Positions 35,233 to 43,901 of a stretch of 64,000 nucleotides of DNA are shown here, one piece after another. Source of the DNA: JAWLBM01 sp041687675 (lineage in GTDB: Bacteria; Pseudomonadota; Alphaproteobacteria; Rhizobiales; Pleomorphomonadaceae); assembly GCA_041687675.1 (NCBI GenBank), contig JAWLBM010000004.1, positions 132,688-196,687 of the forward strand, given 5' to 3'. Below the pieces are notes generated by a model that saw nothing but the letters and a program-made list of their open reading frames with translations, ran no database searches and was not told where the DNA came from. Each line of letters starts with the position of its first letter. Position 1 is the stretch's first letter. The translations under genes were made by a program, and so were the position numbers.

Positions 35233-36342
35233 GTGAAGGTCGACGGCATCTCCTATCGCTCGATCTGGCTGGACCGGGACGGCGTCACCGTCCGGGTCAT
35301 CGACCAGCGCTGGCTCCCGCATGATTTCCGCATCGCCGGCCTCACGACGGTTGACGAGGCGGCGGTGGCGATCCGCGACATGTGGGTGCGCGGCGCCCCG
35401 CTGATCGGCGCCACGGCGGCCTACGGCGTCGCCCTGGCAATGGCGGCGGATCCGTCCGACACCGCGCTGGACGCGGCCTGGCGCCTCCTGCACGCCACCC
35501 GACCGACGGCGGTGAACCTGCGCTGGGCGCTCGACGACATGCGCCGGCATCTCGCCCCGCTCGACCCCTCGCGCCGCGTCGAGGCGGCCTATGCGAGGGC
35601 CGCGGCGATCGCCGACGAGGACGTCGAGATCAACCGCCGGATCGGCGCCCATGGGCTCGCGCTCGTCGAGCGGATCGCCGCGTCGAAGGGCGGTCGCCCG
35701 GTGAACATCCTCACCCACTGCAACGCCGGTTGGCTCGCCACGGTCGACTTCGGCACCGCCACCTCGCCGATCTACCAGGCGGCGGACCGGGGAATTCCCG
35801 TCCACGTCTGGGTGGACGAGACGCGGCCGCGCAACCAGGGCGCCCACCTCACCGCCTGGGAGATGGCCCACCACGGGGTGCCGCACACCTTGATCGTCGA
35901 CAATGCCGGCGGCCACCTGATGCAGCACGGCCAGGTCGACATGGTGATCGTCGGCACCGACCGGACGACCGCCACCGGCGACGTCTGCAACAAGATCGGC
36001 ACCTATCTGAAGGCACTGGCGGCCAGGGACAACGGCGTGCCCTTCTACGTGGCGCTGCCCTCGCCGACCATCGACTGGACCGTCCGCGACGGCCTCGCCG
36101 AGATCCCCATCGAGGAGCGCTCGGGCGACGAGGTGTCGCTGGTGCAGGGCCTCGGCGAGGACGGGCGGATCACCCGGGTCAGGATCTCGCCTGAGTCCTC
36201 GCCCGCCGGCAACCCGGCCTTCGACGTGACGCCCGCCCGGCTGGTCACCGGCCTCGTCACCGAGCGCGGCGTCGCCCCGGCGAGCGCCGAGGGCCTGCTG
36301 GCGCTGTTCCCCGAGTATTCCTCCGCCTCGTCCGCTGGCTAA
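35233..36342 (+). CDS. mtnA: S-methyl-5-thioribose-1-phosphate isomerase
   Basis: A 369-aa MtnA (eIF2B-like isomerase). It converts methylthioribose-1-phosphate to methylthioribulose-1-phosphate in methionine salvage and in the DHAP shunt for 5'-deoxyadenosine-derived sugars. Signature segments are VRGAPLIGATAAYGVALA, THCNAGWLAT (catalytic Cys), VDETRPRNQGAHLTAWE, DNAGGHLM and GTDRTTATGDVCNKIGTY (catalytic Asp). The start is GTG at 35233, 10 nt after GGAGG. Its stop shares bases with the convergent permease stop (CTAA). The MtnK-like kinase lies 2.9 kb upstream on the same strand. Confidence 0.93.
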   Translation: MKVDGISYRSIWLDRDGVTVRVIDQRWLPHDFRIAGLTTVDEAAVAIRDMWVRGAPLIGATAAYGVALAMAADPSDTALDAAWRLLHATRPTAVNLRWALDDMRRHLAPLDPSRRVEAAYARAAAIADEDVEINRRIGAHGLALVERIAASKGGRPVNILTHCNAGWLATVDFGTATSPIYQAADRGIPVHVWVDETRPRNQGAHLTAWEMAHHGVPHTLIVDNAGGHLMQHGQVDMVIVGTDRTTATGDVCNKIGTYLKALAARDNGVPFYVALPSPTIDWTVRDGLAEIPIEERSGDEVSLVQGLGEDGRITRVRISPESSPAGNPAFDVTPARLVTGLVTERGVAPASAEGLLALFPEYSSASSAG

Positions 36343-37589
36343 TCCTGGCCGCTCATCCGGTCGAGGCCGGCCAGGTCGCGCTCGCGGCTGAGGAGCAGCG
36401 CGACCGGCCGCATCGCGGGAATGTGGGCGAAGATGATGGCCGCGGCGATGATGATCGGGGTCGCCAGGATCGCGCCGGGGATGCCCCAGAGCCAGCCCCA
36501 GACCAGCAGCCCGATCAAAACGACCAGCGGCGACAGCGAGACCTGGCGGCCCTGCACCTTCGGGTCGATGAAGTTCCCCATGATCTGTTCGATCACCAGG
36601 ATGCCGATGGCGACCGGAATCGCCGTCTGCAGGTCCTCCTGGGTGAAGGCGTAGGCGACCGGCAGGATGCCGGCGATCAGCGAGCCGAGCGTGGGGATGA
36701 AGTTCAAGAGGAAGGCGAGCAGCCCCCAGACGATCAGGAGGTCGACGCCGAAGATCCAGAGCCAGCCTGCATAGAGGACCCCGGTGGCGAGGCCGATGAT
36801 GGTCCGCGCGAGCAGGTAGCGGCGCAGCCGCGCGGCGATGATGTCGAGCGAACTCGACCAGTTCCGGTCGCTCCCGTCGCCGATGATGCTGACCAGCTTG
36901 GCCTGCCACCTGGGCGCCTCCATCAGCATCAGAAGCGTGAGAAAGAAGATCAGGACGAGGCCGCCGAGGGTGGTGGTGGCGGAGTTGAGGATGGTGGAGG
37001 CGAGGTCGGAGGCGTACCCCTGCACCCGTTCGGCGAGGGCGCCGTCGCGGCCGCTGAGGAAGTCGAACAGCCCGGCCCCCGCCGGATCCTCTCCGCCGGC
37101 GCCCTCGTTCCCGGCCTGGGCCGGCGTCGCCGGGGCGGCGTCGCCGGTCCCGGCCGGTCCGGAGCCGCCGGACGCCTCCTCGCCGCCGCCGCTCCGGGCA
37201 GCCTCCCCATCGGCGCCGCCAGGGATCGCGCGCTCGATCTCCCGCGATACGCTCGGGAAACGGTCGACCACCCGCTGCGAGGCCACCCAGATGCTGCCGA
37301 AGAACAGGGCGAGCACCACCAGGATGATGCCCATCGCGGCCACGTGGCCGAGCCACTTCAGCCGGTCCGGGACCCGCGCCGCCACCGCCCGGTCGACCGG
37401 CGCGACGAGGAGCGCGACGAACACCGAGGTGACGATCGGCACCATCACGACCGCGGTCGCGTAGAGGGCCCAGCCGACGATCACGACTGCGAGAACGGCG
37501 AGCAGCGCAAGCTCGGTCCGCCGGTACCGGCCGGCCCCGGCGAGCGGCGCCCCGAGGCTCGGGCGGGTGGGTTTCGACGGTTCGGCCAT
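36339..37589 (-). CDS. AI-2E family transporter with long low-complexity loop
   Basis: A 416-aa member of the AI-2E/PerM permease family: about eight membrane helices, NFIPTLGSLIAGILPVA and a C-terminal GIPGAILATPIIIAAAI. A 50-residue Gly/Ala/Glu/Pro-rich insert (about 122-173) splits the extracytoplasmic region and looks disordered. The family exports small molecules or Na+(Li+)/H+, and the specific substrate here is unknown. Its stop overlaps the convergent mtnA stop by four bases. Confidence 0.87.
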   Translation of the reverse strand: MAEPSKPTRPSLGAPLAGAGRYRRTELALLAVLAVVIVGWALYATAVVMVPIVTSVFVALLVAPVDRAVAARVPDRLKWLGHVAAMGIILVVLALFFGSIWVASQRVVDRFPSVSREIERAIPGGADGEAARSGGGEEASGGSGPAGTGDAAPATPAQAGNEGAGGEDPAGAGLFDFLSGRDGALAERVQGYASDLASTILNSATTTLGGLVLIFFLTLLMLMEAPRWQAKLVSIIGDGSDRNWSSSLDIIAARLRRYLLARTIIGLATGVLYAGWLWIFGVDLLIVWGLLAFLLNFIPTLGSLIAGILPVAYAFTQEDLQTAIPVAIGILVIEQIMGNFIDPKVQGRQVSLSPLVVLIGLLVWGWLWGIPGAILATPIIIAAAIIFAHIPAMRPVALLLSRERDLAGLDRMSGQD

Positions 37590-37702
37590 GGCGTCTCCGG
37601 CACTGTCTCTGCGCCCCGCCTCCGCTCCGCGACCGGCTGTTCCGGGGCGATCCGCGGCAGGTCCGCCATGACGGAAGTCGCCAGGCGCGGCCTTGTTCCC
37701 GC

Positions 37703-38659
37703 TCAGCCCCGGCGCGCGTCCGCGGACGGCCAGGGCGCGGGCTCGCCGCGCTCCTCCAGGGAGAGGCCGTTGTGGGCGTCGGTCGCGGCGATGGCGGCGT
37801 GCCCGGCGGCGACGGCGATCTGGTTGAGTTCGTGCACCACGTCGCCGACGGCATAGACGCCGGGGATGGTGGTGCGCTGGTGGCGATCGGTATCGAGGTA
37901 GCCGTCCGGGGCGGTGCGGGCCCCCAGCCGGCGGGCGAGGCCGGCCCGAGGCCGGCCGCCCATCGCCACGTAGACGTCGTCGAAGTCGAGCCGGCTGCCG
38001 TCCTCCAGCACGGCCGCGATCCCGTCGTCGCCGCTCTCGAGGCGTGCGAGGGGCGCCGAGGCGACCGCGATGCCGTCCTCCGCGCAGCGGGCGAGGTCGC
38101 CCGCGTCCGGCGCCGGCTGTCCGGCGAGGCGCATCACGGTGACGTCGCCGGTGAAGGCGGTGACGAAGCGCGCCTCGGCGGCGGCCCGGGTCGGCGGGCC
38201 GATCACCCCGACGCGGTGGTCGCTCACCTCGTAGCCGTCGCACACCGGGCAGAGCCGCACCCGCCCGGCGCGGATGCCCCTCGCCACCACGGCCATGTCG
38301 GGCACCTCGTCGTCGACGCCGGTGGCGATGATCACCCGTCGGGCGAGCGCGACGATGCCGGGCCCGGTCGCCGAGAACCGGCCGTCCGAGCGGCGCTGCA
38401 GCCGGTCGACCCGGCCCTTCATCATCCGCGCCCCGTAGCGCTCGGCCTGCGCATGCAGCCTGGCGAGGAATTCGGACCCCGACAGGCCCTCGGGGAAGCC
38501 GGGGATGTTGTGGCTGGTCGGAATCCAGGCGGCGCGACTGTTGCCGCCGTCGACGACCAGAGGCGGACGGCGGAACCGGCCGAGGTAGGTGGCCGCGATC
38601 AGCCCGCCCGGGCCGGCGCCGACGATGAGGCAGTCTGTGACGAAGGGCTCGGCGTCCAC
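37703..38659 (-). CDS. Thioredoxin-reductase-like FAD/NAD(P) oxidoreductase
   Basis: A 318-aa two-domain flavoprotein. The FAD motif is CLIVGAGPGGLIAATYLGRF, the redox CxxC is CPVCDGYE and the C-terminal FAD motif VYAVGDVVHELNQIAVAAGH. The central nucleotide site (VGVIGPPTRAAAEA) is poor compared with GxGxxA, so pyridine nucleotide binding may be altered. The GFPEGLSG and CPVCDG pattern fits the TrxR-like group of unknown partner found in proteobacteria rather than housekeeping TrxB. Confidence 0.82.
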   Translation of the reverse strand: MDAEPFVTDCLIVGAGPGGLIAATYLGRFRRPPLVVDGGNSRAAWIPTSHNIPGFPEGLSGSEFLARLHAQAERYGARMMKGRVDRLQRRSDGRFSATGPGIVALARRVIIATGVDDEVPDMAVVARGIRAGRVRLCPVCDGYEVSDHRVGVIGPPTRAAAEARFVTAFTGDVTVMRLAGQPAPDAGDLARCAEDGIAVASAPLARLESGDDGIAAVLEDGSRLDFDDVYVAMGGRPRAGLARRLGARTAPDGYLDTDRHQRTTIPGVYAVGDVVHELNQIAVAAGHAAIAATDAHNGLSLEERGEPAPWPSADARRG

Positions 38660-38768
38660 GGCGGTTCCATGTCGTTGTCGACGGAGGCCGCTGCCGGATG
38701 CTCTCGGGATGCAGGGCCCCCGGTCCTAACGCGGACCGGTGCCGAGAGGTTCTCGCCTCGTTCCCTCG

Positions 38769-39302
38769 TCAGCGGCGGATCGCCTCGATCGACGGCTCCA
38801 GGCGCAACTGGCCGGCAGGGAAGGGCGCACCCGGGTAGACGAAGCGCAGGCGCACGTTGCGCGTGGCCGCATGGCCGAGATCGCCGAAGCTCCGCCGAGA
38901 CACCGCCTCGCCGAGGACGGGGCAGGCCGGGGCCGGCGTCGTCGCGTCCGGGCAGTCGTGGGCGACGGCGCGGATGGCGATGCCCGTGAAGGGATCGGTG
39001 GCCGCCGGGGCGATGTCGAAGGTGGCGTCGACAGCCCAGCGGTCGCTGAAGCGCAAGGGGGCGGAGAGCCGCCAGCCGGCGATGCGGAAGGCGCCGGGCG
39101 CCGGCTCCTCCCAGTGGGTCGCCTCCTCGACGAGGCCGGTCGCCTGGTCCTCCTCGCGCTGCCAGCGCTGCTGCTCGACGGCGAAGCCGACCACCACGGC
39201 GAGGACGAGCAGGACGCCGGCGAAACCCATCCGCACGGCGCGGGGAGCCGGAAGCAGGGCCACCGCGAGGGCGGCGAGGGCGAGGACCAGGGCGCGTATC
39301 AT
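38769..39302 (-). CDS. Membrane-anchored protein of unknown function
   Basis: A 177-aa protein. Two N-terminal hydrophobic segments (MIRALVLALAALAVALLPAP and MGFAGVLLVLAVVVGFAVEQ) are followed by a soluble domain of ~120 residues with a CPDATTPAPACP pair of Cys residues. It is probably anchored in the inner membrane with the domain outside. No ribosome site is clear, and no family is recognised. It is divergent from the aldo/keto reductase gene. Confidence 0.6.
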   Translation of the reverse strand: MIRALVLALAALAVALLPAPRAVRMGFAGVLLVLAVVVGFAVEQQRWQREEDQATGLVEEATHWEEPAPGAFRIAGWRLSAPLRFSDRWAVDATFDIAPAATDPFTGIAIRAVAHDCPDATTPAPACPVLGEAVSRRSFGDLGHAATRNVRLRFVYPGAPFPAGQLRLEPSIEAIRR

Positions 39303-39458
39303 GATGAGGAATATAGGAAGCCGGGCCGCCGCCGTCGCCCCCATGCGGGAATTCGCAGCACCCTGGTGCGGGATCCCCCGTCGACCGGTCCCCCGGTCGC
39401 CTGCTAGTCCTTGCCCAGCGGCCGCCGGCGGAGGCGGCCCCTCGACGGGGAGGATGGT

Positions 39459-40439
39459 ATGGACTACGCCAACTTCGGCCGCACCGGCCTCGAGGTGTCG
39501 CGCCTTTGCCTCGGCTGCATGTCCTATGGCGAGCCGCAGCGCGGCAATCACGCCTGGACCATGCCGGAGGCGGAGAGCCGGCCGTTCATCCGCAAGGCGC
39601 TGGACCTCGGCATCAACTTCCTCGACACCGCCAACGTCTACTCGGACGGCACCAGCGAGGAGATCGTCGGCCGCGCCCTGAAGGACTTCGTCCGCCGCGA
39701 GGAGGTGGTGCTCGCCACCAAGGTGCATGGCCGGATGCGGCCGGGGCCGAACGGCGCCGGGCTGTCGCGCAAGGCCATCCTCGCCGAGATCGACGCGAGC
39801 CTGGCGCGCCTGGGCACCGACTACGTCGACCTCTACCAGATCCACCGCTTCGACCCCAAGACGCCGGTGGAGGAGACGCTGGAGGCGCTCAACGACGTGG
39901 TGCGCGCCGGCAAGGCCCGCTACATCGGCGCCTCGTCGATGTACGCCTGGCAGTTCGCGACCATGCTGGCCGTCTCCGAGCGGAACGGGTGGGCCCGCTT
40001 CGTCTCCATGCAGAACCACCTGAACCTCCTCTACCGCGAGGAGGAGCGCGAGATGATGCCGCTCTGCCGCGACCGCGGTATTGCCGTCATCCCCTGGAGC
40101 CCGCTCGCCCGCGGCCGCCTCACCCGCGACTGGTCGGAGCCGAGCAACCGGTCCGAGACCGACCAGGTCACCCGGCTTCTCTACACGGCGACGGAGGAGG
40201 CCGACCGCCGGGTGGTCGAGGCGGTGGCGAAGGTGGCGGCGGCGCGCGGCGTGCCGCGGGCGCAGGTCGCGCTCGCCTGGCTGCTCCGGACGCCCGGCGT
40301 CACGGCGCCGATCATCGGGGCGACCAGGCCGGAGCACCTCGACGACGCCGTCGCAGCGCTCGGCCTTCGCCTCTCCGACGAGGAGGTGGCGGCGCTGGAG
40401 GCGCCCTACGTGCCGCATCCGGTCGCCGGCCACGAGTAG
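39459..40439 (+). CDS. Aldo/keto reductase
   Basis: A 326-aa NADPH-dependent aldo/keto reductase with the catalytic tetrad Asp in NFLDTANVYS (with its Tyr), Lys in LATKVHG and His in YQIHRFD. The C-terminal cofactor segment is PIIGATRPEHLDD. It belongs to the YajO/Tas-like group with LCLGCMSYGEP. The ATG at 39459 has GGGGAGG upstream. Substrates of this group are various aldehydes and ketones. Confidence 0.9.
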   Translation: MDYANFGRTGLEVSRLCLGCMSYGEPQRGNHAWTMPEAESRPFIRKALDLGINFLDTANVYSDGTSEEIVGRALKDFVRREEVVLATKVHGRMRPGPNGAGLSRKAILAEIDASLARLGTDYVDLYQIHRFDPKTPVEETLEALNDVVRAGKARYIGASSMYAWQFATMLAVSERNGWARFVSMQNHLNLLYREEEREMMPLCRDRGIAVIPWSPLARGRLTRDWSEPSNRSETDQVTRLLYTATEEADRRVVEAVAKVAAARGVPRAQVALAWLLRTPGVTAPIIGATRPEHLDDAVAALGLRLSDEEVAALEAPYVPHPVAGHE

Positions 40440-40537
40440 GGCCGTCCTGCAACGATCCGGCCCGCCGACGGGTTAACCGGGCGAAACCGCCGCGGGCGCC
40501 CGGGCGCCGTCCGGGGCCGCCATCCCGGAGACGACAG

Positions 40538-41044
40538 GTGACCGAGACCCTTTCCGCCTCGCTGCCCGAGGATCTCGACCGGGCGGTGGTCGAACTGCTG
40601 CGCACCGCCACGGACCGGGAAATCCGGCTCGCCACGGCGGAAAGCTGCACCGGCGGGCTGATCGCCTCGCTCCTCACCGACGTCCAGGGCGCGAGCCACG
40701 TCTTCGAGCGCGGCTTCGTGGTCTATTCCGCCCGGGCCAAGCGCGAGATGCTGGGCGTCGACGGCGATCTCATCGCCCGCGCGGGCGTCGTCTCGCGGGA
40801 GGTGGCGATCGCCATGGCCGAGGGCGGACTTGACAATTCGGCTGCGGATGTCTGCCTGTCGGTGACCGGCTTCGCGGGACCGGCGGGCGAGGGGGACGAG
40901 CCGGGGCTCGTGCATTTCGCCTGCGCCCGCCGGGGCCGGCCGACGGTTCATCGCGTCGAGCACTTCGGCGACCAGGGCCGCGGCCCCGTGCGGATCGCCT
41001 GCGCGAGGGTCGCCGTCGGGATGATGAGGGAGATGATCGGGTGA
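40538..41044 (+). CDS. pncC: Nicotinamide-nucleotide amidohydrolase (CinA C-terminal domain)
   Basis: A 168-aa stand-alone CinA_C domain: TAESCTGGLIASLLTD, FVVYSARAKREMLGVD, GVVSREVAIAMAEG and SVTGFAGPAGE. PncC deamidates nicotinamide mononucleotide to nicotinate mononucleotide, recycling NMN. The start is GTG at 40538 with GGAG 7 nt upstream. Its TGA stop overlaps the GTG start of nadE (GTGA), so NMN recycling and NAD synthesis are translationally linked here. Confidence 0.87.
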   Translation: MTETLSASLPEDLDRAVVELLRTATDREIRLATAESCTGGLIASLLTDVQGASHVFERGFVVYSARAKREMLGVDGDLIARAGVVSREVAIAMAEGGLDNSAADVCLSVTGFAGPAGEGDEPGLVHFACARRGRPTVHRVEHFGDQGRGPVRIACARVAVGMMREMIG

Positions 41045-43131
41045 CGAGCAATCCGGCGACCGGGGCGGCAGGCAAGGGCACGGCCGGGGCGGACTTCTGG
41101 TCGATCCACCGCCACGGCCTCGTGCGCATCGCCGCCTGCACGCCGGCGGTGCATGTCGGCGATCCGGCAAGGAACGCGGCCGCGGTCGTCGACCTCGCCC
41201 GGCGGGCCGCCGCCGACGCGGTCGACCTCGCCGTCTTCCCGGAACTCTGCATCTCAGCCTATGCGGTGGACGACCTCCACCTGCAGGAGGCGATGATCGC
41301 CGGCGTGGACGCGGCGCTCGCCGCCGTGGTCGAGGCGAGCCGGGACATGCGCACGGTGCTGCTCGTCGGCGCGCCGGTCGCCCGCGAGGGCCGGCTCTAC
41401 AACACGGCGGTGGCGATCGCCCGCGGGCGCGTGCTGGGCGCCGTGCCGAAGACCTTCCTGCCGAACTACCGGGAGTACTACGAGAAGCGCTGGTTCGCCT
41501 CCGGCGCCGGGCTCCGCGGCCTGGAGGCGGTGGTCGCCGGCCGTCGCGTGCCGTTCGGCACCGACCTTCTGTTCGAGGCCTCCGACCTGCCGGGGTTCGT
41601 CTTCCACGTGGAGATCTGCGAGGACTACTGGGCCCCGACGCCGCCCTCGACCCTCGGCGCGCTCGCCGGCGCGACGATCCTCTGCAACCTCTCCGCCTCC
41701 AACATCGTGGTCGGCAAGGCGGTGGACCGGGCGCTGCTCTCGGCTTCGCAGTCGATGCGGCAGGTGGCGGCCTACGTCTATTCCGCGGCCGGGCCGGGGG
41801 AGAGCACGACGGACCTCTCCTGGGACGGCCAGGGGATGATCCACGAGATGGGCGACCTCCTCGCCCGCTCCGAGCGCTTCCTGCGCGCCCCGCAGTTCGC
41901 CGCCGCGGACGTCGACACCCGGCGGATCCTGCAGGAGCGGCTGCGCACGCCCACCTTCAACGACGCCGCAGCGCTCGCCGGCCACCCGGAGACGTCGATG
42001 CGCCGCGTCGCCTTCGCCCACGAGCCGGACTTCGCCGACGTCGGCCTGAAGCGGCCGGTGCGCCGCTTCCCCTTCGTGCCGAACGACCGCGAGCACCTCG
42101 ACCTCGATTGCTACGAGAGCTTCAGCATCCAGGTGGAAGGCCTCGCCCGCCGCTTCGAGGCGACCCGTGGCGACACCATGGTGATCGGCGTCTCCGGCGG
42201 GCTCGATTCCACCCACGCGCTGATCGTCGCCGCCAAGGTCTGCGACAGGCTGGGGCTGCCGCGCTCGCGCATCCTCGGCTTCACCATGCCGGGCTTCGCC
42301 ACCGGCGAGTCCACCAAGGCCAACGCCTGGGCGCTGATGCGCGCCCTCGGGGTGACCGCGGACGAGATCGACATCCGCCCGGCGGCGATGCAGATGCTCT
42401 CCGACATGGGCCACCCCTTCGCCAGGGGCGAGCCGGTGCACGACGTCACCTTCGAGAACGTCCAGGCGGGGATGCGCACCGACTATCTCTTCCGCCTCGC
42501 CAACCAGCGCCAGGGCTTCGTGATCGGCACCGGCGACCTCTCCGAGATGGCGCTCGGCTGGGCCACCTACGGCGTCGGCGACCAGATGAGCCACTACGCC
42601 GTCAACACCGGGGTGCCGAAGACGCTGATCCAGTACCTGATCCGCTGGACCGTCCGCACCGAGCAGTTCGACGACGAGGTCGCCCGCACGCTGACGGCGA
42701 TCCTCGAGACGGAGATCTCGCCCGAACTGGTGCCGGCGGACGCGGAAGGAAACATCCAGAGCACAGAGGACCGCATCGGCCCCTACGAGCTGCACGACTT
42801 CTTCCTGTTCCACATCCTGCGCTACGGCCTCGCGCCCTCCAAGGTCGCCTTCCTCGCCTGGCACGCCTGGAACGACCCCGCCAGGGGCCTCTGGCCGTTC
42901 GAATTCCCGGACGGCAAGAAGAACGCCTACGACCTGCCCACCATCGTCAAGTGGCTGGAGACGTTCCTCTATCGCTTCTTCACCATCAGCCAGTTCAAGC
43001 GCTCGGCGATCCCCAACGGGCCGAAGGTCTCGGCCGGCGGCTCGCTGTCGCCCAGGGGCGACTGGCGGGCGCCGTCCGACGGTACCGCCGAGACCTGGCT
43101 GAGGGAACTGAGGGAGAACGTGCCGAACTGA
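41041..43131 (+). CDS. nadE: Glutamine-dependent NAD+ synthetase
   Basis: A 696-aa NadE of the long two-domain type. Residues ~30-330 form the nitrilase-fold glutaminase with Glu in FPELCIS, Lys in PKTFLPNYREYYEKRWF and Cys in VEICEDYW. Residues ~365-690 form the synthetase with the P-loop GVSGGLDST and TGDLSEMALGW. It amidates nicotinate adenine dinucleotide to NAD+ with ammonia channelled from glutamine. It is slightly longer than the ~680-aa mycobacterial enzyme. The start overlaps the pncC stop. Confidence 0.94.
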   Translation: MTSNPATGAAGKGTAGADFWSIHRHGLVRIAACTPAVHVGDPARNAAAVVDLARRAAADAVDLAVFPELCISAYAVDDLHLQEAMIAGVDAALAAVVEASRDMRTVLLVGAPVAREGRLYNTAVAIARGRVLGAVPKTFLPNYREYYEKRWFASGAGLRGLEAVVAGRRVPFGTDLLFEASDLPGFVFHVEICEDYWAPTPPSTLGALAGATILCNLSASNIVVGKAVDRALLSASQSMRQVAAYVYSAAGPGESTTDLSWDGQGMIHEMGDLLARSERFLRAPQFAAADVDTRRILQERLRTPTFNDAAALAGHPETSMRRVAFAHEPDFADVGLKRPVRRFPFVPNDREHLDLDCYESFSIQVEGLARRFEATRGDTMVIGVSGGLDSTHALIVAAKVCDRLGLPRSRILGFTMPGFATGESTKANAWALMRALGVTADEIDIRPAAMQMLSDMGHPFARGEPVHDVTFENVQAGMRTDYLFRLANQRQGFVIGTGDLSEMALGWATYGVGDQMSHYAVNTGVPKTLIQYLIRWTVRTEQFDDEVARTLTAILETEISPELVPADAEGNIQSTEDRIGPYELHDFFLFHILRYGLAPSKVAFLAWHAWNDPARGLWPFEFPDGKKNAYDLPTIVKWLETFLYRFFTISQFKRSAIPNGPKVSAGGSLSPRGDWRAPSDGTAETWLRELRENVPN

Positions 43132-43146
43132 CCGGGCCACGAAAAA

Positions 43147-43176
43147 GGCCGCCGCGCTCCGTCCGGGGCGGCGGCC
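43147..43176. terminator. Hairpin after nadE
   Basis: A 9-bp perfect stem (43147-43155 with 43168-43176) lies 15 bp after the nadE stop. An A-run (GAAAAAGG) precedes it on the plus strand, so the U-tract would be on the leftward strand. It may work in either direction; no leftward gene reads into it. Confidence 0.5.
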
Positions 43177-43343
43177 GAGGAAGTCGCCGGCGGCCGGTCA
43201 ATCCGGGTTGAGCCGCCGGCATCTGCAACCATAGGCATTCGATCGCCGGATGCAAGCCGGACGTGAACGGGTCCGCATGTTCGCGGCGCGACAGGCTGGT
43301 CCGTGGTGCTATCCTCGGGCGGCACGGGCAGGGGAGACCGAGA

Positions 43344-43841
43344 ATGTATTCAGAGATGAAGGGATCGGCGCACGCCATGGCGCCCGCCGAGATCGCCGTC
43401 GCGGCGATGCCCGAGGACGAGCGTGTGTGGGTGCCGCAGGCGCCCGACGTGTGGTTCCGGCCGCTGATGCTGAACACGCTGCAGGGCCAGTGGTGCAACC
43501 TCCTCAGGGTGCGCCGCTCGGGCGTCCTGTCGCGGCACGTCCATCCGAACCCGGTGCACGGCTTCGTGCTGAAGGGCCGCTGGCGCTACCTCGAGCACGA
43601 CTGGATCGCCGAGACCGGCTCCTATGTCTTCGAGCCGCCCGGCGAGATCCACACCCTCACGGTGCCGGAGGACTGCGCGGAGATGATCACCTTCTTCAAC
43701 ATCACCGGCTGCATGGTCTACCTCGACACCGATAACCGCCACGTCGGCTATGAGGACGTCTTCACCAAGATCGACATGTGCCGGCGGCACTACGCGGCCG
43801 TCGGCCTCGGCGCCGACTACGTCGACCAGTTCGTGCGCTGA
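43344..43841 (+). CDS. Cupin, 2,4'-dihydroxyacetophenone dioxygenase family
   Basis: A 165-aa cupin. The metal-binding pattern HVHPNPVHGFVLKGRW (two His) is followed by GSYVFEPPGEIHTL (Glu, His) as in Fe(II) cupins of the 2,4'-dihydroxyacetophenone dioxygenase family. The C-terminus (FTKIDMCRRHYAAVGLGADY) is conserved in the family. GGGGAG precedes the ATG. It sits 60 bp upstream of an SDR and lactonase, so its in vivo substrate is more likely a sugar-derived or small keto compound than an acetophenone. Confidence 0.8.
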   Translation: MYSEMKGSAHAMAPAEIAVAAMPEDERVWVPQAPDVWFRPLMLNTLQGQWCNLLRVRRSGVLSRHVHPNPVHGFVLKGRWRYLEHDWIAETGSYVFEPPGEIHTLTVPEDCAEMITFFNITGCMVYLDTDNRHVGYEDVFTKIDMCRRHYAAVGLGADYVDQFVR

Positions 43842-43901
43842 GGGTGGCGGCCATGGACGACGTCGGCCGAATGGGCACGCGGCTGGTACGAGGGGCGGCG
43901 G

